Source of the DNA: Triticum aestivum
Taxonomy: Eukaryota; Streptophyta; Magnoliopsida; Poales; Poaceae
Assembly (NCBI RefSeq): GCF_018294505.1
Contig: NC_057809.1
Coordinates: 512,074,013 to 512,138,012, forward strand
Direction: 5' to 3'
Length of the DNA stretch: 64,000 bases
In this document: positions 22,501 to 36,700 of the stretch, piece after piece
Position numbering within the stretch: position 1 is the stretch's first letter
How the letters are laid out: every line of letters begins with the position of its first letter
Position numbers and translations under genes: made by a program
Notes under the pieces: model-generated
Database searches by the model: none
Seen by the model: only the letters and a program-made list of their open reading frames with translations
What the model was told of the DNA's origin: nothing

Positions 22501-24096
22501 GATGGATAGAGCACCACAAGATTAACAAATCATCCTTACTGATCATCCTCAAAAGAGGCACGGATCACTAGGAAACAACATGAACATATGGCATATTGAT
22601 ACGAACAGATCAAGGACGTAGTGGAATTGCTAAGTCCCTAAAATCAGCATTAACGAATGCACCACTTTGCAAGCTTGTGCTAGTCACCACATATAACACA
22701 AAAATACATGGATAGCACCTCTGGAAAGATGGCATGGCATATAACAAAACACATGTAGAGCTCAGGAGCATATCATGCACACACTAAACATGGCAAAAAT
22801 GACAAATAGCTACTTGGTGCAGCAGATCTGACAATTAACTCAAATAGCTCTCTTACAACAGCATTTCGGCCATCAAGATGAGCTCAAATGAAAATGATGC
22901 AATGCGATGAAATTATGTGCTCCTTGAGGTGAACATTTTGATATGCTACACGCCCAAAACGGATCTACGGATGCAATGTTATAGCATGAGGAACATTGCA
23001 AAATAGTTAGGGTTTCTGAGAAAAAGTCAACCCCTCGATCTAGATCTGGCCGACACTGTAGCACGCGCGGACTTCGAGTTTCAACATCGCCAGAGTCGAG
23101 GTCGTCGGAGGAAGGAGGCCGGCCGGACTTGCCGGGGAGAGGAGGGGCTCGCCGGGGCGTCGGGCGGCGAGGTAGAACGGCGGCGAGGGCGGCGGTGCTC
23201 GGGAAAGCCGGAGTGGGGCGGCGCCGACCGGTGAGGAGGAGGCGGTCGCGGTCGTTGACGTCGGTGAGGGACGCGGTGGCCAGCGCGGTGGCCTGCGGCG
23301 GAGGAGAGAGGCGCGGGGCGGCGCGGCTCTCCCAGGCCGCGGGGCGCGGTCGATGGGCCTCGGGGGCCCGGGGCGGGCTCCGCAGGCCGGCGGGATTCGT
23401 GGCGAAGTGGGGCGCGTGGGCGATGACGTGGCGTGTCAGGAGTGGTCGGCAGCGGGGGCGGACATGTCCGGTCGATGAGGTTTCGTCCGGCGGCGGCGGG
23501 GTAGGTGGATCTAGGGTTTCGGGGGAGAAGAACCTGTGGATTTCGTAGGGGGTGATATTTATAGGCATAGAGGGAGCTAGGAGTGTCCAAATGAGGTGCG
23601 GTTTTCGGCCACGCGATCGTGATCGAACGCTCTAGATGATGGAGAGAGTTTTGGTGGGTTTTGGGCCAAATTGGAAAGGTGTTGGGCTGCAACACACACG
23701 AGGTCTTTTCGGTCCCTCGGTTAACCGTTGGAGTATCAAACGAAGTCCAAATGGTACAAAACTTGACAGGCGGTCTACCGGTAGTAAACCAAGGCCGCTT
23801 GGCAAGTCTCGTCCCAATCCGGAAATGTTTAACCCCCACACACGGAAGGAAGGTAGAAAGGACCACCGGAGGAGATAGGAGCGCCGGAATGCAAAACGGA
23901 CAACGGGGAAAATGCTCGGATGCATGAGACGAACATGTATGCAAATGCAATGCACATGATGACATGATATGGGATGCATGACAACGGAAACAACACACGG
24001 AGACAAAAACCCGAACCCAAGGAAATAAAATAACTTAGCGCCGGAAATGGCAAGAGTTGGAGTACATATTAGGTAAATTACATCCGGGGTGTTACA
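19591..24096 (-). repeat. LTR-1 of compound M (3' LTR of M1)
   Basis: 4506 bp including a 309-base assembly gap at 20613-20921, where LTR-2 has only 46 bp, so the true length is about 4.24 kb. It reads TGTAACACCCC...GGGCGTTACA on the minus strand. TATA box on the minus strand at 23556-23563 (tataaata), about 540 bp from the 5' end of the LTR. The frames inside are not genes. Confidence 0.88.
20613..20921. other. Assembly gap (N) in LTR-1
   Basis: 309 N. In LTR-2 and LTR-3 the matching place holds about 46-50 bp with a G run (6 G in LTR-2 near 30526, 11 G in LTR-3 near 51793). The gap size is probably nominal. Frames that cross it are artefacts. Confidence 0.95.
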
Positions 24097-24132
24097 ACAC
24101 TCCACCACTACGAAAGGATCTTGTCCCGAGAT

Positions 24133-27100
24133 CTAGGACTTTAAGAACGCCGGGTACTCAGAACGGAGGTGATCCTCGCGTTCAAAGGTGGCTTCACGGT
24201 TGGAATGGTGTGACCACTTGACTTTGAGGAATTTGATTGACTTATTGCGAGTCTTGCGTTCAGTCTCTTCAAGAATAGCCAGGGGGTGCTCACGATAAGA
24301 GAGATCTTCTTGGAGATCAATGTCTTCGAAGTTGATGGTGCGATCAGGAGTCTTGAAGCACTTGCGGAGCTGAGAGACATGGAACACGTCGTGCACATTT
24401 GCAAAGTTTGAAGGAAGCTCGAGTTGATAGGCGATATCACCTCTCTTGCTGACGATCTTGAAAGGACCCACGTATCTAGGGGCAAGCTTCCCTTTGATAC
24501 CGAAGCGACGAGTACCTTTCATTGGAGAGACGCGGAGGTAAACATGGTCTCCGATCTCGAAAGTCAAATCACGGTGCTTACTATCATAGTAGCTCTTCTG
24601 GCGCGATTGCGCTGCTTTGAGGTTATCTCGAATGACTTTGCACATTTCCTCTGCCTCTGTGATTAAGTCATTTCCGAGAAGTTGACGCTCACCGGTTTCA
24701 GACCAGTTGAGTGGAGTACGGCACTTCCTGCCATACAGAATTTCGAATGGGGCCTTGCCCGAACTTGCTTGAAAACTGTTGTTGTAGGAGAATTCGGCAT
24801 ATGGAAGACAATCTTCCCACTTCATGCCGAAAGAGATCACACAAGCCCTGAGCATATCTTCAAGAATCTGATTGACACGCTCGACTTGACCGCTAGTTTG
24901 AGGATGGAAAGCTGTGTTGAAGCGGATGTTGGTGCCCATGGCCTTCTAAAAAGACTCCCAACACTTGGAGGTAAAGATGCTACCACGGTTTGAAGAGATC
25001 ACCTGTGGAATGCCGTGCAGCGAGACAATCCGAGAGGTATAGAGCTCCGCCAATTGAGCTGCAGTGATAGACTCTTTGATAGGCAGAAAATGAGCCACTT
25101 TAGTGAGTTTGTCGATGACAACGAATATAGCATCATTGCCACGCTTGGACTTTGGAAACCCAGTCACGAAGTCCATCTCAATGTGGTCAAACTTCCATTC
25201 TGGAATGGCAAGAGGTTGGAGGAGACCAGCTGGACTTTGGTGTTCTGCCTTCACTCTTCTGCAGACATCACATTCATTCACGAACTGAGCAATCTTGCGC
25301 TTCATTCGAGTCCACCAATAAGCCTGCTTGAGGTCCTGATACTTCTTCGTACTCCCAGGGTGGATGGAGAGGAGTGAATTGTGAGCCTCGTTCATGATAA
25401 CTTTACGAAGATCACATTTGGGCACAACAATACGATCCTCAAAGAAGAGAGTATCCTTGTCATCAAGGCGGTAGCACTTGTACTTGGGTTGACTCTTGGC
25501 AATCCCAATCTTCACCTTCTTCACCATCGCATCAAGAAGTTCAGCCTCGCGAATCTGGTCTTCCAAAGTAGGAGAGACTTGAAGGTTGGCGAGGAAACCA
25601 TGAGGAATAACTTGCAAATTGAGTTTACGGAAAGCTTCACAAAGCTCGGGTTGTTAAGGCTTGATTATCAGACTGTTGCAGTAAGCCTTCCCGCTCAATG
25701 CGTCAGCAATCACATTGGCCTTGCCTGGAGTATACTCGATTCTCGGATTATACTCTAGAATCATTTCGACCCAACGAGTCTGCCTGAGGTTGAGATTAGG
25801 CTGAGTGAAGATGTACTTGAGACTCTTGTGGTCAGTGAAGATGTCCACTTTTCTTCCCAATAAGAGATGTCTCCAAGTCAAAAGAGCATGCACAATTGCC
25901 GCCAATTCGAGGTCATGAGTGGGGTAGTTCTTCTCATTGGGCTTCAACTGGCGAGAGGTATAAGCCACAACTTTATTCTCTTGCATCAACACTACACCAA
26001 CACCTTGAATAGAGGCATCGCAGAAGACCTCGAACGGTTTGGATTCATCAGGAGGAGTCAGAACTGGAGCAGTGGCCAATTTCTCTTTCAAAGTGTTGAA
26101 AGCGATGTCACATTCCGGAGACCAAACGTACTTGACGTGCTTCTGGAGAAGGTTTGAAAGAGGCTTCGCGATCTTTGAAAAGTTCTCAATGAACCTTCGA
26201 CAGTAGCTTGCGAGACCGAGGAAGCTATGGAGTTGCTTCACGTTCTGAGGTGGTTCCCAATTCACAATTGCAGACACGTTCTCAGGATTCACCGCAATGC
26301 CCTTGGCAGATATGATATGCCCAAGATATAGAACCTCATCGAGCCAAAACTCGCACTTTGAGAACTTGGCATAGAACTGATGTTCCCTGAGCTTATCGAG
26401 CACCAAACGCAAGTGCTTGGCATGATCTTCCTTGTTCTTCAAAAAGACTAGAATGTCGTCGAGATATACCAAAACGAAGTCATTTGTGTAGGTGTTGAAG
26501 ATGAAGTTCATCATGCGAGAGAAAGTCGGAATAGCGTTGATGAGGCCAAAAGACATGACAGTGTATTCATATGAACCATAGCTTGTTCTTAAAGCCATCT
26601 TGAGAATATCTTGCTCACGGATTCGAATCTGGTGATAACACATACGGAGATCAAGCTTGGAGAATACTTGGGCACCTTTGAGTTGTTCAAACAGCTCGTT
26701 GATGTTGGGAAGTGGGTATTTGTTCTTGATAGTCTTCTTGTTCAATGGACGGTAGTCAACACAAAGTCGGTCCGTTCCATCCTTCTTCTTCACAAAAAGA
26801 ACTCCACAACCCCACGGAGAAGAACTAGGTCGGATGAGACCCATTCTCTCTTGAATATCGAGTTGCTTCTTCAGCTCCTTCAACTCTTCAGGTCCGAGCT
26901 TGTAAGGATGCTTGCACAATGGTTTCGTGCCGGGCTCAAGATCGATGACGAATTCAACTGGCCGGTGTGGAGGCATTCCTAGAAGCTCTTCTGGAAAGAC
27001 ATCTTGATATTCGCAAACGACTAGAATTTGAGAGATGGCATCCAGTTCACCCTTCTCATTGAGAGAAAACAGACGGATGGTATCATCACGAGCGGCAAAG

Positions 27101-28539
27101 ACAATTACATCCTCAGACGAATGAGTCAATTGAATCTGCCTGGCAGGACAATCAAGCTGAGCCTTGTGCTTAGAAAGCCAGTCCATTCCAAGAATAAGAT
27201 CAATATCCGAGTCACCAAGAACCGTAGGGGAAGACAGAAATTTGTAGTCACCCAAAGTGAGAGTAACATCCGGAACAATGGAGTTAGCATGCATGCGTCT
27301 ACCGGGAGAGACAACTGCTATCGGTTTAGGCAAAACTTGCAAAGCCAACTCATGCTTAGATGCAAATGGTCTTGAGATGAAACAATGTGATGCACCAGTG
27401 TCAAAAAGAACTTTAGCTGGAATATCGTTAACAGGAAGGTTACCCATGATGACATCTGACAAGTCCTCTGCCTGAGCTGCGTTCATCAAATTGACCTTGG
27501 CGTGCTTGGGGTTATGCTTGACCACAGCTGTACTTGCTGATCTCACAGGAGGAGGAGGAGGAGGGAGACGCCTCTGACTGAAGCATTTGTTGGCATAGTG
27601 ACCCTTCTATTGGCACTTGTTGCACGTGACCTCTGAAAGCGAACGGTGATACGGAGCACTCGATCTTGGAGCTTGAGACGAAGTCTTGTTCTGAAAGCCA
27701 GGGTTGGGTGGGTGGGAAGATCCACTGCCACCTTTGCTCTTCTGTTGATACGGCTGACGGAACGGAGGAGGAGGAAGCCAATACTTCTGCTGCTTAGCCA
27801 CTTGAGTAGAGGAAGAAGGAGTAGAATCTCTGACTCGCTTCTTGGAAGCATCACACTTCAGTTGAGCAGCCTCTTGCTTCAATGCCATGTTGTAGAACTC
27901 ATCGTACCTCAAGGGCTCAAAGAGAACAAGAGCTAGCTGGATTTCTTCTCTGAGACCACCCCTGAACTAGTATATCATGCTCTTCTTGTCAAGGACGTCC
28001 TGCTTAGCAAAGCAGGCGAGCTTCTGAAACAACTTGTTGTAGTCATAGACAGACATAGAGCCTTGCTTCAGGTTGCGGAATTCCTCACGCTTGCTTTCAA
28101 CCACGCTCTGAGGAATATGATGTGCTTTGAAGTCTTCACAGAATTCATCCCAGGTAAGCACACGGCCTCCTCTGGAATCTTTGTACTGCTAGAACCATTC
28201 TGCAGCTTGGTCTTTGAGTTGGAAGGAAGCGAACTTGACAAAGTCCTCAGGCCTGACATTACTACACTCGAAATGCTTGCACAAGTCCACAAGCCAATCG
28301 TCAGCATCAGTTGCCTCAACACAATTGCTGAAGGTCTTTGGCTGGTTAGCAAGGAACTGGTTGAGTGTAGCAAAGTGATTCTGGTTGTTGCCTTGGTTCA
28401 CTTGATTGCGCTCTTGAAGAATTTGCATGATCAACTACGTGTTTGCATTGGTAGCAGCCATCACAGCTTGCCATGCCTTCGGAGGAGGAGGTGGTGGTGG
28501 CGGATCAGGATTCGGAGTCGTGCGCGTTGGAGGAGCCAT
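24133..28539 (-). pseudogene. gag-pol: M1 gag-pol polyprotein (gag, protease, RT, RNase H, integrase, chromodomain), six in-frame stops
   Basis: One frame runs from ATG 28539 (MAPPTRTTPNPDPPPPP) to TAG 24133. In order: gag core; zinc knuckle CNKC-x4-H-x4-C near 27610; protease [10 protein letters not shown] near 27400; RT with [17 protein letters not shown] and [14 protein letters not shown]; RNase [14 protein letters not shown]; integrase with HHCC finger (HPGSTKKY, CDVCRRVKAEH); and a C-terminal chromodomain near 24200 (FLKVKWSHHSNREATFE). Stops are TAG at 28437, 28191, 27969, 27609 and 24948, and TAA at 25656. The four gag TAGs are CAG in M2. The third catalytic region of integrase spans the stop at 24948. 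The frame is long and complete in order, so the lineage call is firm. Confidence 0.9.
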
Positions 28540-29471
28540 CCTGAAGAGGTTGACATCCATTAGCACACTGATAGACAAAAATTGCAGCTGAATCAAGCAG
28601 GTTGAAATTGCAACATATAGTCTTCACATCCGAACAAAATGAACGAATGCATTCCAATAGAAATGGTCACATATCCATAAATTGAGAAGCCACTTAGAAT
28701 TTAGGTAGAGGAATAAATCAACAAGGTACGGAGCAAGAACAAATACTCGGTAAGGATCACCCGATCTCAAACCAAATATCCGTGGAAGAAGAACTAGAGC
28801 TACAAGAATTCCCACCTACGAAACTCCCAAACCTTTCCGGTTATGCAATCAGGTGTTGGGGATACAGGGGAAGCATAATATCTCACCCAAATCTAGCAAA
28901 TCCTACATCCAGCTGTATCCATCCTTCAACACATAACCGAGAAGAAACTTCGGAAATCGTCTTCCTCAACCTTCGAAAAGCATCCGTTATACAAGTTATG
29001 GCAATACTCCCGAACTCCCGCCCCAGTACTGGGTGGCGTCGAGGTTATCTCACCAACAACTACATAAAAGAGATTTTCGATGTCGGCGAACTAAACTCAG
29101 GTATTCCAGAACTGCAACGATAAAATTGTGACGACAACACCTCGGAGCTCAACTCCCCGGGACACTGCCACAACCCCTAAATGACAGGAGGCACCAAGAG
29201 CAATGTTCTCGTCACAAATCCATCGGAACGATTCCAAAATACCCGTGTGATCCTAAATTTTTTTTAGTGAAATTTGAGAAGAGAAGAGTCAAAACTCTAC
29301 GTCAGGATGCCTTACCAGAGCGATGAAGGGACTGGGGAGTAAAAAGAATTCCTAAACTCTCCGATATATAATTCCTAAAAGACTCAAAACATTTTTCAAG
29401 ACTCAACTCATCAGCTAATTCGATCAAGCAGTGGGGGCTCCTAAGGTCGGGGAAGGCTCTGATTACCAACT
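28540..29471 (-). other. M1 leader between LTR-2 and gag, with primer-binding site
   Basis: About 930 bp without a coding frame. On the minus strand the site next to LTR-2 reads TGGTAATCAGAGC (plus 29456-29468), the initiator-Met priming site TGGTATCAGAGC with one extra base. The same variant is in M2. Confidence 0.7.
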
Positions 29472-32400
29472 TGTAATGCCCTCGATGCGGCTATATCTCC
29501 TACGTGTCGAAGCACGACTTAGAGGTATAACCGCAATGAAAGCAATGTCGCAAGTAAGGTAATCTTCACAACATCCCATGTAATAGATAATAAGGGGAAA
29601 AGGTACATAGTTGGCTTACACTCGCCATGTCACACAAAGTACATAAATAGCATTACATCAACCAATACAATCATGGTCCGACTACGTTACCAAAATAAAA
29701 TACCAACCCCAACAAGCGACATGGTACCGATCGCCCCAACTGGGCACCACTACTGATCATCAGGGAAAGACACATAGTAACGACGTGAGTCTTCATCGAA
29801 CTCCCACTTGAGCTCAAGCTCATCATCTGGAATTGAGTCATCGGGCCCTGCATCTAGTTTGGGAGTAATCTGTGAGCCACGGGGACTCAACAATCTCGCA
29901 CCCTCGTGATCAAGACTATTTAAGCTTATAGGAAAGGCAAGGTAATATGTGGAGCTACAGCAAGCGACTAGCATATATGGTGGCCAACCTGTTCGCAAAA
30001 GAGAGCGAGAAGAGAAAGCAAAGCACGAACGAAGAACTAGAGAACCAACTACAGCAAGCATTACTCCAACACCATGTTCACTTCCCGGACTCCGCCGAGA
30101 AGAGACCATCACGGTAACACACGCAGTTGATTCATTTTAATTAAGTTATGGTTCAAGTTATCTACAACCGGACATTAACAAATTCCCATCTGCCCATAAT
30201 CGCGGGCACGGCTTTCGAAAGTTCAAATCCCTGCAGGGGAGTCCCAACTTAGCCCATGACAAGCTCTCACGGTCAACGAAGGATATACCTTCTCCCGATA
30301 CATTCCGATCAGACTCGGCATCCCGGTTCTACAAGACACTTCGACAAGTTAAAACAAATCCAGCAACACCGCCCGAATGTGCCGACAAATCCTGATAGGA
30401 GCTACACATATCTCGTTCTCAGGGCACACTCAGATTGTCCAAGGTACGGGTAGGCCAGCCCAGAGTTGCCCCTGGTGGCCACCGGCAGCTGACAGGTTGG
30501 ACCAACACTCAAAGGAGCACTGGCCCGGGGGGTTTAAATAAGATGACCCTCGGGCTCCGGAAACCCAAGGAAAAAGAGGCTAGGTGGCAAATGGTAAAAC
30601 CAAGGATGGGCATTGCTGGAGGAGTTTTATTCAAGGCGAACTGTCAAGGGGTTCCCATTATTACCCAACCGCGTAAGGAACGCAAAATCCGGGAACATAA
30701 CACCGATATGACGGAAACTAGGACGGCAAGAGTGGAACAAAACACTAGGCAAAAAGGCCGAGCCTTCCACCCTTTACCAAGTATATAGGTGCATTAAGAT
30801 AACAATATAATACAGTGATATCCCAACAAGAAAATAATCTTCAGCTGCAACTAGCAACGCTATAAGAGGGGCTGAGCAAAGCGGTAACATAGCCAAACAA
30901 TGCTTTGCTAGGACATGGTGGGTTAGAGGTTTGACATGGCAATTTGGGAGGCATGATAAGCAAGTGGTAGGCATCGTAGCATAGGCATAGCGAAAGAGCG
31001 AGCATCTAGCAAAGCAAAGATAGAAGTGATTTCGAGGGTATGATCATCTTGCCTGCAAAGTTGTCAGAGTTGACTGGATCCTCGAAAGCAAACTCAACGG
31101 GCTCCTCATTAGCGAACTCATCTCTTGGCTCTACCCAAACAAGACAAACAAGCAAAAGGAACACAATCAACCACGTGCAAATGCTCGAACAACATGATGC
31201 AAACATGGTATGCTATGCGGGGTGCGATATGGGATGCGTATGCAAGATTTGACAAGGAATGAATGAACCTGGCCTCAACATGGAAATCCAAGAGTGCCAC
31301 TTGAAAAGTGAGGTGATTTCGGTTGAAATCGGTATAAAGATCACTGGAATCGGATGCACGGTTTGGAAATGGAAAGCAAAACAAACATGGCACCGGTCTG
31401 CGATAAACAGCAAGTAGTCATCTAAATGCATCAAGATAATTATGCTACAGCACTCAAACATGGCAACAAAATACATGGCAGGGATCCACTCATAGAGCTT
31501 AACAAAAGATGAACACTGAGCTACGGCCAATTCATCCATTAACAGGTTCAAACAAGCATGGCAAAAGAGCAAATGGTGAACATGTTTCAGACTTAGTGAA
31601 ATTAACACCAACCTGGAATTTCAGATCAGATAGCACACTTTGGAGCATGAAAACTAGATGCTACGGGAACTTAACATGGCAAAGAAAGGCATGGAATGAA
31701 TATACTCAAAGAGCTTAACAAAAGTCCCTTAGTGACCTTGAGCCAAAAGGGATTATAAAATACAATTGCAAGCATGTGAACATGGCAAAAACATAATCAG
31801 ATCTCAGACTTAGTGAAAAACTAGAGCATGCAAATATCTTAACGAGTAGGCATGTTCACGAGCTTGATGCACTCACTACAAAGCAAGGCATGACAATCTA
31901 AGCATACACCAATCAAGAATACATATTACATAAGCTATAGATGGCAAGAACAACAACATAGCATGCATGGGTCAACAACAAAATCCTCGACCAAATCGCT
32001 AACAAGTAGACAATCTGCCCAAATTCACGAAATAGCAAAAGTAGAGCTCGATTGACTCAAGCTAGGGTGCTCCATAATTGCAAGAAAAGACATGGATGGA
32101 TAGTGCACCACAAGATTAGCAAATCATCCTTACAGATCATCCTCAAAAGAGGCACGGATCACTAGGAAACAACATGAACATATGGCATATTGACAAGAAT
32201 AGATCAAGGACGTAGTGGAATTGCTAAGTCCCTGAAATCAGCATTAACGAATGCACCACTTTGCAAGCTTGTGCTAGTCACCACACATAACACAAAAATA
32301 CATGGATAGCACCTCTGGAAAGATGGCATGGCATATAACAGAACACATGTAGAGCTCAGGAGCATATCATGCACACACTAAACATGGAAAAATGACAAAT

Positions 32401-33681
32401 AGCTATTTGGTGCAGCAGATCTGACAATTAACTCAAATAGCTCTCTTCCAACAGCATTTCGGGCATCAAGATGAGCTCCAATGAAAATGATGCAATGAGA
32501 TGAAATTATGTGCTCTCTGAGACGAACATTTTAATATGATACACGCCCAAAACGGATCTACGGATGCAAAGTTATAGCATGAGGAACATTGCAAAATAGT
32601 TAGGGTTTCTGAGAAAAAGTCAACCCCTCGATCTAGATCTGGCCGACACTATAGCACGCGCGGACTTTTAGGTTCAACCCCTCGAGGTCGTCAGAGGAAG
32701 AAGGCCGCCGGACTTGCCGGGGAGAGGAGGGGCTCGCCGGGGCGTCGGGCCGCGAGGTAGAACGGCGGCGAGGGCGGCGGTGCTCGGGAAAGCCGGAGTG
32801 GGGCGGCGCCGACCGGTGAGGAGGAGGCGGCTGCGGCCGTCGACACCGGTGAGGGACGCGGCGGCCGGCGTGGTGGCCTGCGGCGAAGGGGAGAGGCGCG
32901 GGGCGGCGCGGCTCTCCCAGGCTGCGGGGCGCGGTCGATGGGCCTCGGGGGCCCGGGGCGGGCTCCGCGGGCCGGCGGGATTCACGGTGAAGTGGGGCAC
33001 GTGGGCGATGACGTGGCGCGTCAGGAGTGGTCGGCGGCGGGGGCGGACATGTCCGGCCGATGAGGTTTCGTCCGGCGGCGGCGGGGTAGGTGGATCTAGG
33101 GTTTCGGGGGAGAAGAACCCGTGGATTTCGGAGGGGGTGATATTTATAGGCATAGAGGGAGCTAGGAGTGTCTAAATGAGGTGCGTTTTTCGGCCACGTG
33201 ATCATGATCGAACGCTCTAGATGATGGAGAGAGTTTTGGTGGGTTTTGGGCCAAATTGGAAAGGTGTTGGGCTGCAACACACACGAGGTCTTTTCGGTCC
33301 CTCGCTTAACCGCTGGAGTATCAAACGAAGTCCAAATGGTACGAAACTTGACAGGCAGTCTACTGGTAGTAAGCCAAGGCCGCTTGGCAAGTCTCGGTCC
33401 AATCCGGAAATGTTTAACCCCCACACACGGAAGGAAGGTAGAAAGGACCACCGGAGGAGATAGGAGCACCGGAATGCAAAACGGACAACGGGGAAAATGC
33501 TCGGATGCATGAGACGAACACATATGCAAATGCAATGCACATGATGACATGATATGGGATGCATGACAACGGCAACAACACACGGAGACAAAAACCCGAA
33601 CCCGAGGAAATAAAATAACTTAGCGCCGGAAACAGCAAGAGTTGGAGTACATATTAGGTAAATTACATCCGGGGTGTTACA
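29472..33681 (-). repeat. LTR-2 of compound M, shared by M1 and M2
   Basis: 4210 bp, the middle LTR. Its low end abuts the M1 primer-binding site and its high end abuts the M2 polypurine side, so it serves as 5' LTR of M1 and 3' LTR of M2. Minus-strand TATA box at 33141-33148. No target duplication is seen at either edge. Confidence 0.88.
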
Positions 33682-33781
33682 ACACTCCACCACTACGAAA
33701 GGATCTCGTCCCGAGATCTAGGACTGGATGAACGCCGGGTACTCAGAACGGAGGTGATCCTCGCGTTCCCAGGTGGCTTCA
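33682..33781 (-). pseudogene. M2 pol, last 100 bp before the G2 insertion
   Basis: It matches M1 24097-24196 with few differences and carries the last codons of the chromodomain. G2 follows the base pattern ggtggcttca, whose M1 counterpart continues cggttgg. Confidence 0.8.
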
Positions 33782-36700
33782 TGTAACATCCCAAATTTTC
33801 AATTTGGAATGTTATACACTAGATCATCATGCATATCATATTTTCTTGCATTTTGGTCGATCCTAGAAATTTCACGCAACTCAAGGACCCTCGGAGAGAG
33901 TTGGAGATTTCGTTATTTTCATATTTGAGTTTTCTCAAATTTTGAAAAGAGGATCATTTGATTTATTTTATTTCATCTTCAATTATTTTTCCAATATCAA
34001 AAATAATGAGAGAGGGGAATAATATGACTTTCCCAAAATTGAGGAAAAATGAAGATTTAATAAATAGATGAAATTTTGATTTTTGTCGGAGTTTTGTTTG
34101 CTTTTTATTTGGATAGGAAAAAATGCGTGTTTTCAAAAATTGCATTTTAGGCCCGGAGTAAAGTTCATTTTGTTCGACTCATTTTTAGGAGTCGGGGAAA
34201 ATTTACTTTAGAATTTTTGGAGATTGTTTAGATTTTCTTTTCTTTTGTTTTTCTGCGCGCGTAACCGTTTAAAAAAAAGGAACTCCCGCAGGCCAGCCGG
34301 GCCAAGGCCCAGGCCAGCCACCGCCTCCCCAGCGCAGGCAGCCAGCCGCGCCAGGCCATCGCGCGCGCCAGGCGCCAGAGGCAGGAGCCGCAGCCGCCCC
34401 TTTTTGATTCCTAGTAGGACTTTAGTCCTACTCTGTTTCCTCTTTTTCTTTCCTTTTCTTACTCTATTTCTTGTCCCCTACCCCAAGAAACCCCCTCCCC
34501 TCACCTATATAAATACCCCCACACCCCCCCTCCAAAACATCAAATAAAACCCCAAGCCCCNNNNNNNNNNNNNNNNNNNNNNNNNNNNNNNNNNNNNNNN
34601 NNNNNNNNNNNNNNNNNNNNNNNNNNNNNNNNNNNNNNNNNNNNNNNNNNNNNNNNNNNNNNNNNNNNNNNNNNNNNNNNNNNNNNNNNNNNNNNNNNNN
34701 NNNNNNNNNNNNNNNNNNNNNNNNNNNNNNNNNNNNNNNNNNNNNNNNNNNNNNNNNNNNNNNNNNNNNNNNNNNNNNNNNNNNNNNNNNNNNNNNNNNN
34801 NNNNNNNNNNNNNNNNNNNNNNNNNNNNNNNNNNNNNNNNNNNNNNNNNNNNNNNNNNNNNNNNNNNNNNNNNNNNNNNNNNNNNNNNNNNNNNNNNNNN
34901 NNNNNNNNNNNNNNNNNNNNNNNNNNNNNNNNNNNNNNNNNNNNNNNNNNNNNNNNNNNNNNNNNNNNNNNNNNGCGCCCCTCACCACCGCCGCCGCCGC
35001 CCCGCGCCCAACACCGCCGCCCTTGTGCATCGCCGCCGCCGCCCAATGCCGCCGTTCGCCGGAGCCCCTCGCCGGAACCTCGCCGAGGTAGCCGCGCCGC
35101 ATCTCTTTTTCTCCCCTCGGTTCGGTTTTTCTTATGAACCATTCTGATTCTTTTCTTCTCTTCCGATTCTTTTTCTTTTTGGTTCTTTTCTAAATCGTTC
35201 CGGTTTTTGTTTCGGTTTTCTTTTCCGAAAACCCTAGATCGGTTTTCGTTCTTCTTTCGGACCGTTCGTCTCAACGAACGTGATCACCGATTATTCCCCG
35301 GTTAACGACGCCCGTTCGTTTAACCGTTCGTCTCTTTCTTTTCGTCAGATTTATTCCGCGATCGCGATCTCAGATCCGATTTTCGTTCTAGTCTTTCTTC
35401 TCGCTCGTTTATCGGAATCAGGTGATTCAAGCGCCTGGAGTTTCGTTTCGAAACCGCCGTTCCGTCTAATCAACTTAAACAAGTTTTTGCCCCGGTAAAA
35501 TTTGACCTAGTTCCAACTTGCTAGATCCGAGTTGTTTTCTTCCGCCGTTTGTTTTCCGTTTCTTTGTTCAGTTCGTTCTTTCTTTGCAACCGGAGTTCTT
35601 AAGTTGAACTTTCTGGTTCGTTCTCTTGTTCAAGTTTTACCTGTGCATTAGATGAGTACTTATTGTATGCTTGTTGTTTGTCTGCGATAGATCACCCGGA
35701 TTGCGCCGCTTGTTACTTCGAAACCCTAGGTCTCGCGGATCATCAGCAAGGCAAGTAACACTTTGATCATACCTTTTTCTACAACCCATGTTTTATTGCA
35801 TTAGATCAATCCTCACACATTGCATGATTAGGATCTAATTAAATTGTGGGATGGGAAGTAGATGAGGTAGTACCTATTACCTGTATTATTTTGAAACCTT
35901 TGGGAGTTACTTCTACGTTTGCTTATTATGCCATGCTATGCTAGTAGACGTGGATTGGGTGAGTGATATCCATGACAGATGTGAGTTGATAATTTTAATG
36001 GTTTATCTAAGGTGGCAACTTAAACACACATCTGGGTGGATTGAGGCACCTGATGTCTATCAGGACTTGCCTGTTTTTTTTGGACCGCCACCCAGGCTCA
36101 AAGGGATCATAAGATCATTCATGCTAGAAACTTCCATGTGCAGCCACATGCTACTATGGGCTCTGGCATAGTTGACTAAGTTGTGCAAACTCTTACGGGG
36201 TGGACTAGCAGATGTAGGGGTTGTAGGTGGTACGGTCTACCCCACATGTAAGGTGCTAGTGCTTCTGAAAGACTATGTCTCGGTCATCCGTTTCTCAAAC
36301 ACCATGTAGTTCGAGAAAACAAACGGAGGCGATCGAGTCATATGGGGAAAAGTGCGCAAACCTCTGCAGAGTCTACAAACTAATCATGATTAGCCGTGTC
36401 CCCAGTTATGGACAACTTGAGTATCTAGTACCTGAATATCATGTGAATCTCAACATGTTACTTCTAATTAATGTTGTTGGGTTTTAATTATTTTTAATTG
36501 GGATTGAGAATGCTGTCAACCATTCTCAATGTTTCACAACTACCATGATAGTTAAATAAATTTATTCCTTTGCAGTAGGGAAAAACTGGCTTTACGCAAA
36601 ACTGTAACCATAGAGCTTTCCACCAGCCATATATGCATATAGTATAGCTGTTTCATTCCATTACTCTCTATGTGTTACATTGCCAGCATATTCCATGTGC

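Noticed and set aside
22873..23998. Pro/Arg-rich frames in the M LTRs, conserved at 22873-23998, 32633-33583 and 53916-54840
   Set aside because: They are conserved because the LTR is repeated. The best minus-strand ATG overlaps the TATA box, so it would not be in the transcript. GC-rich DNA opens frames on both strands.
24133..33781. M1 and M2 as two separate insertions
   Set aside because: They share the middle LTR, and the target duplication is only at the outer edges.
34224..34547. Basic Pro-rich frame in the G2 LTR (also at 42875)
   Set aside because: It lies in U3 upstream of or across the TATA box and shows no domain.
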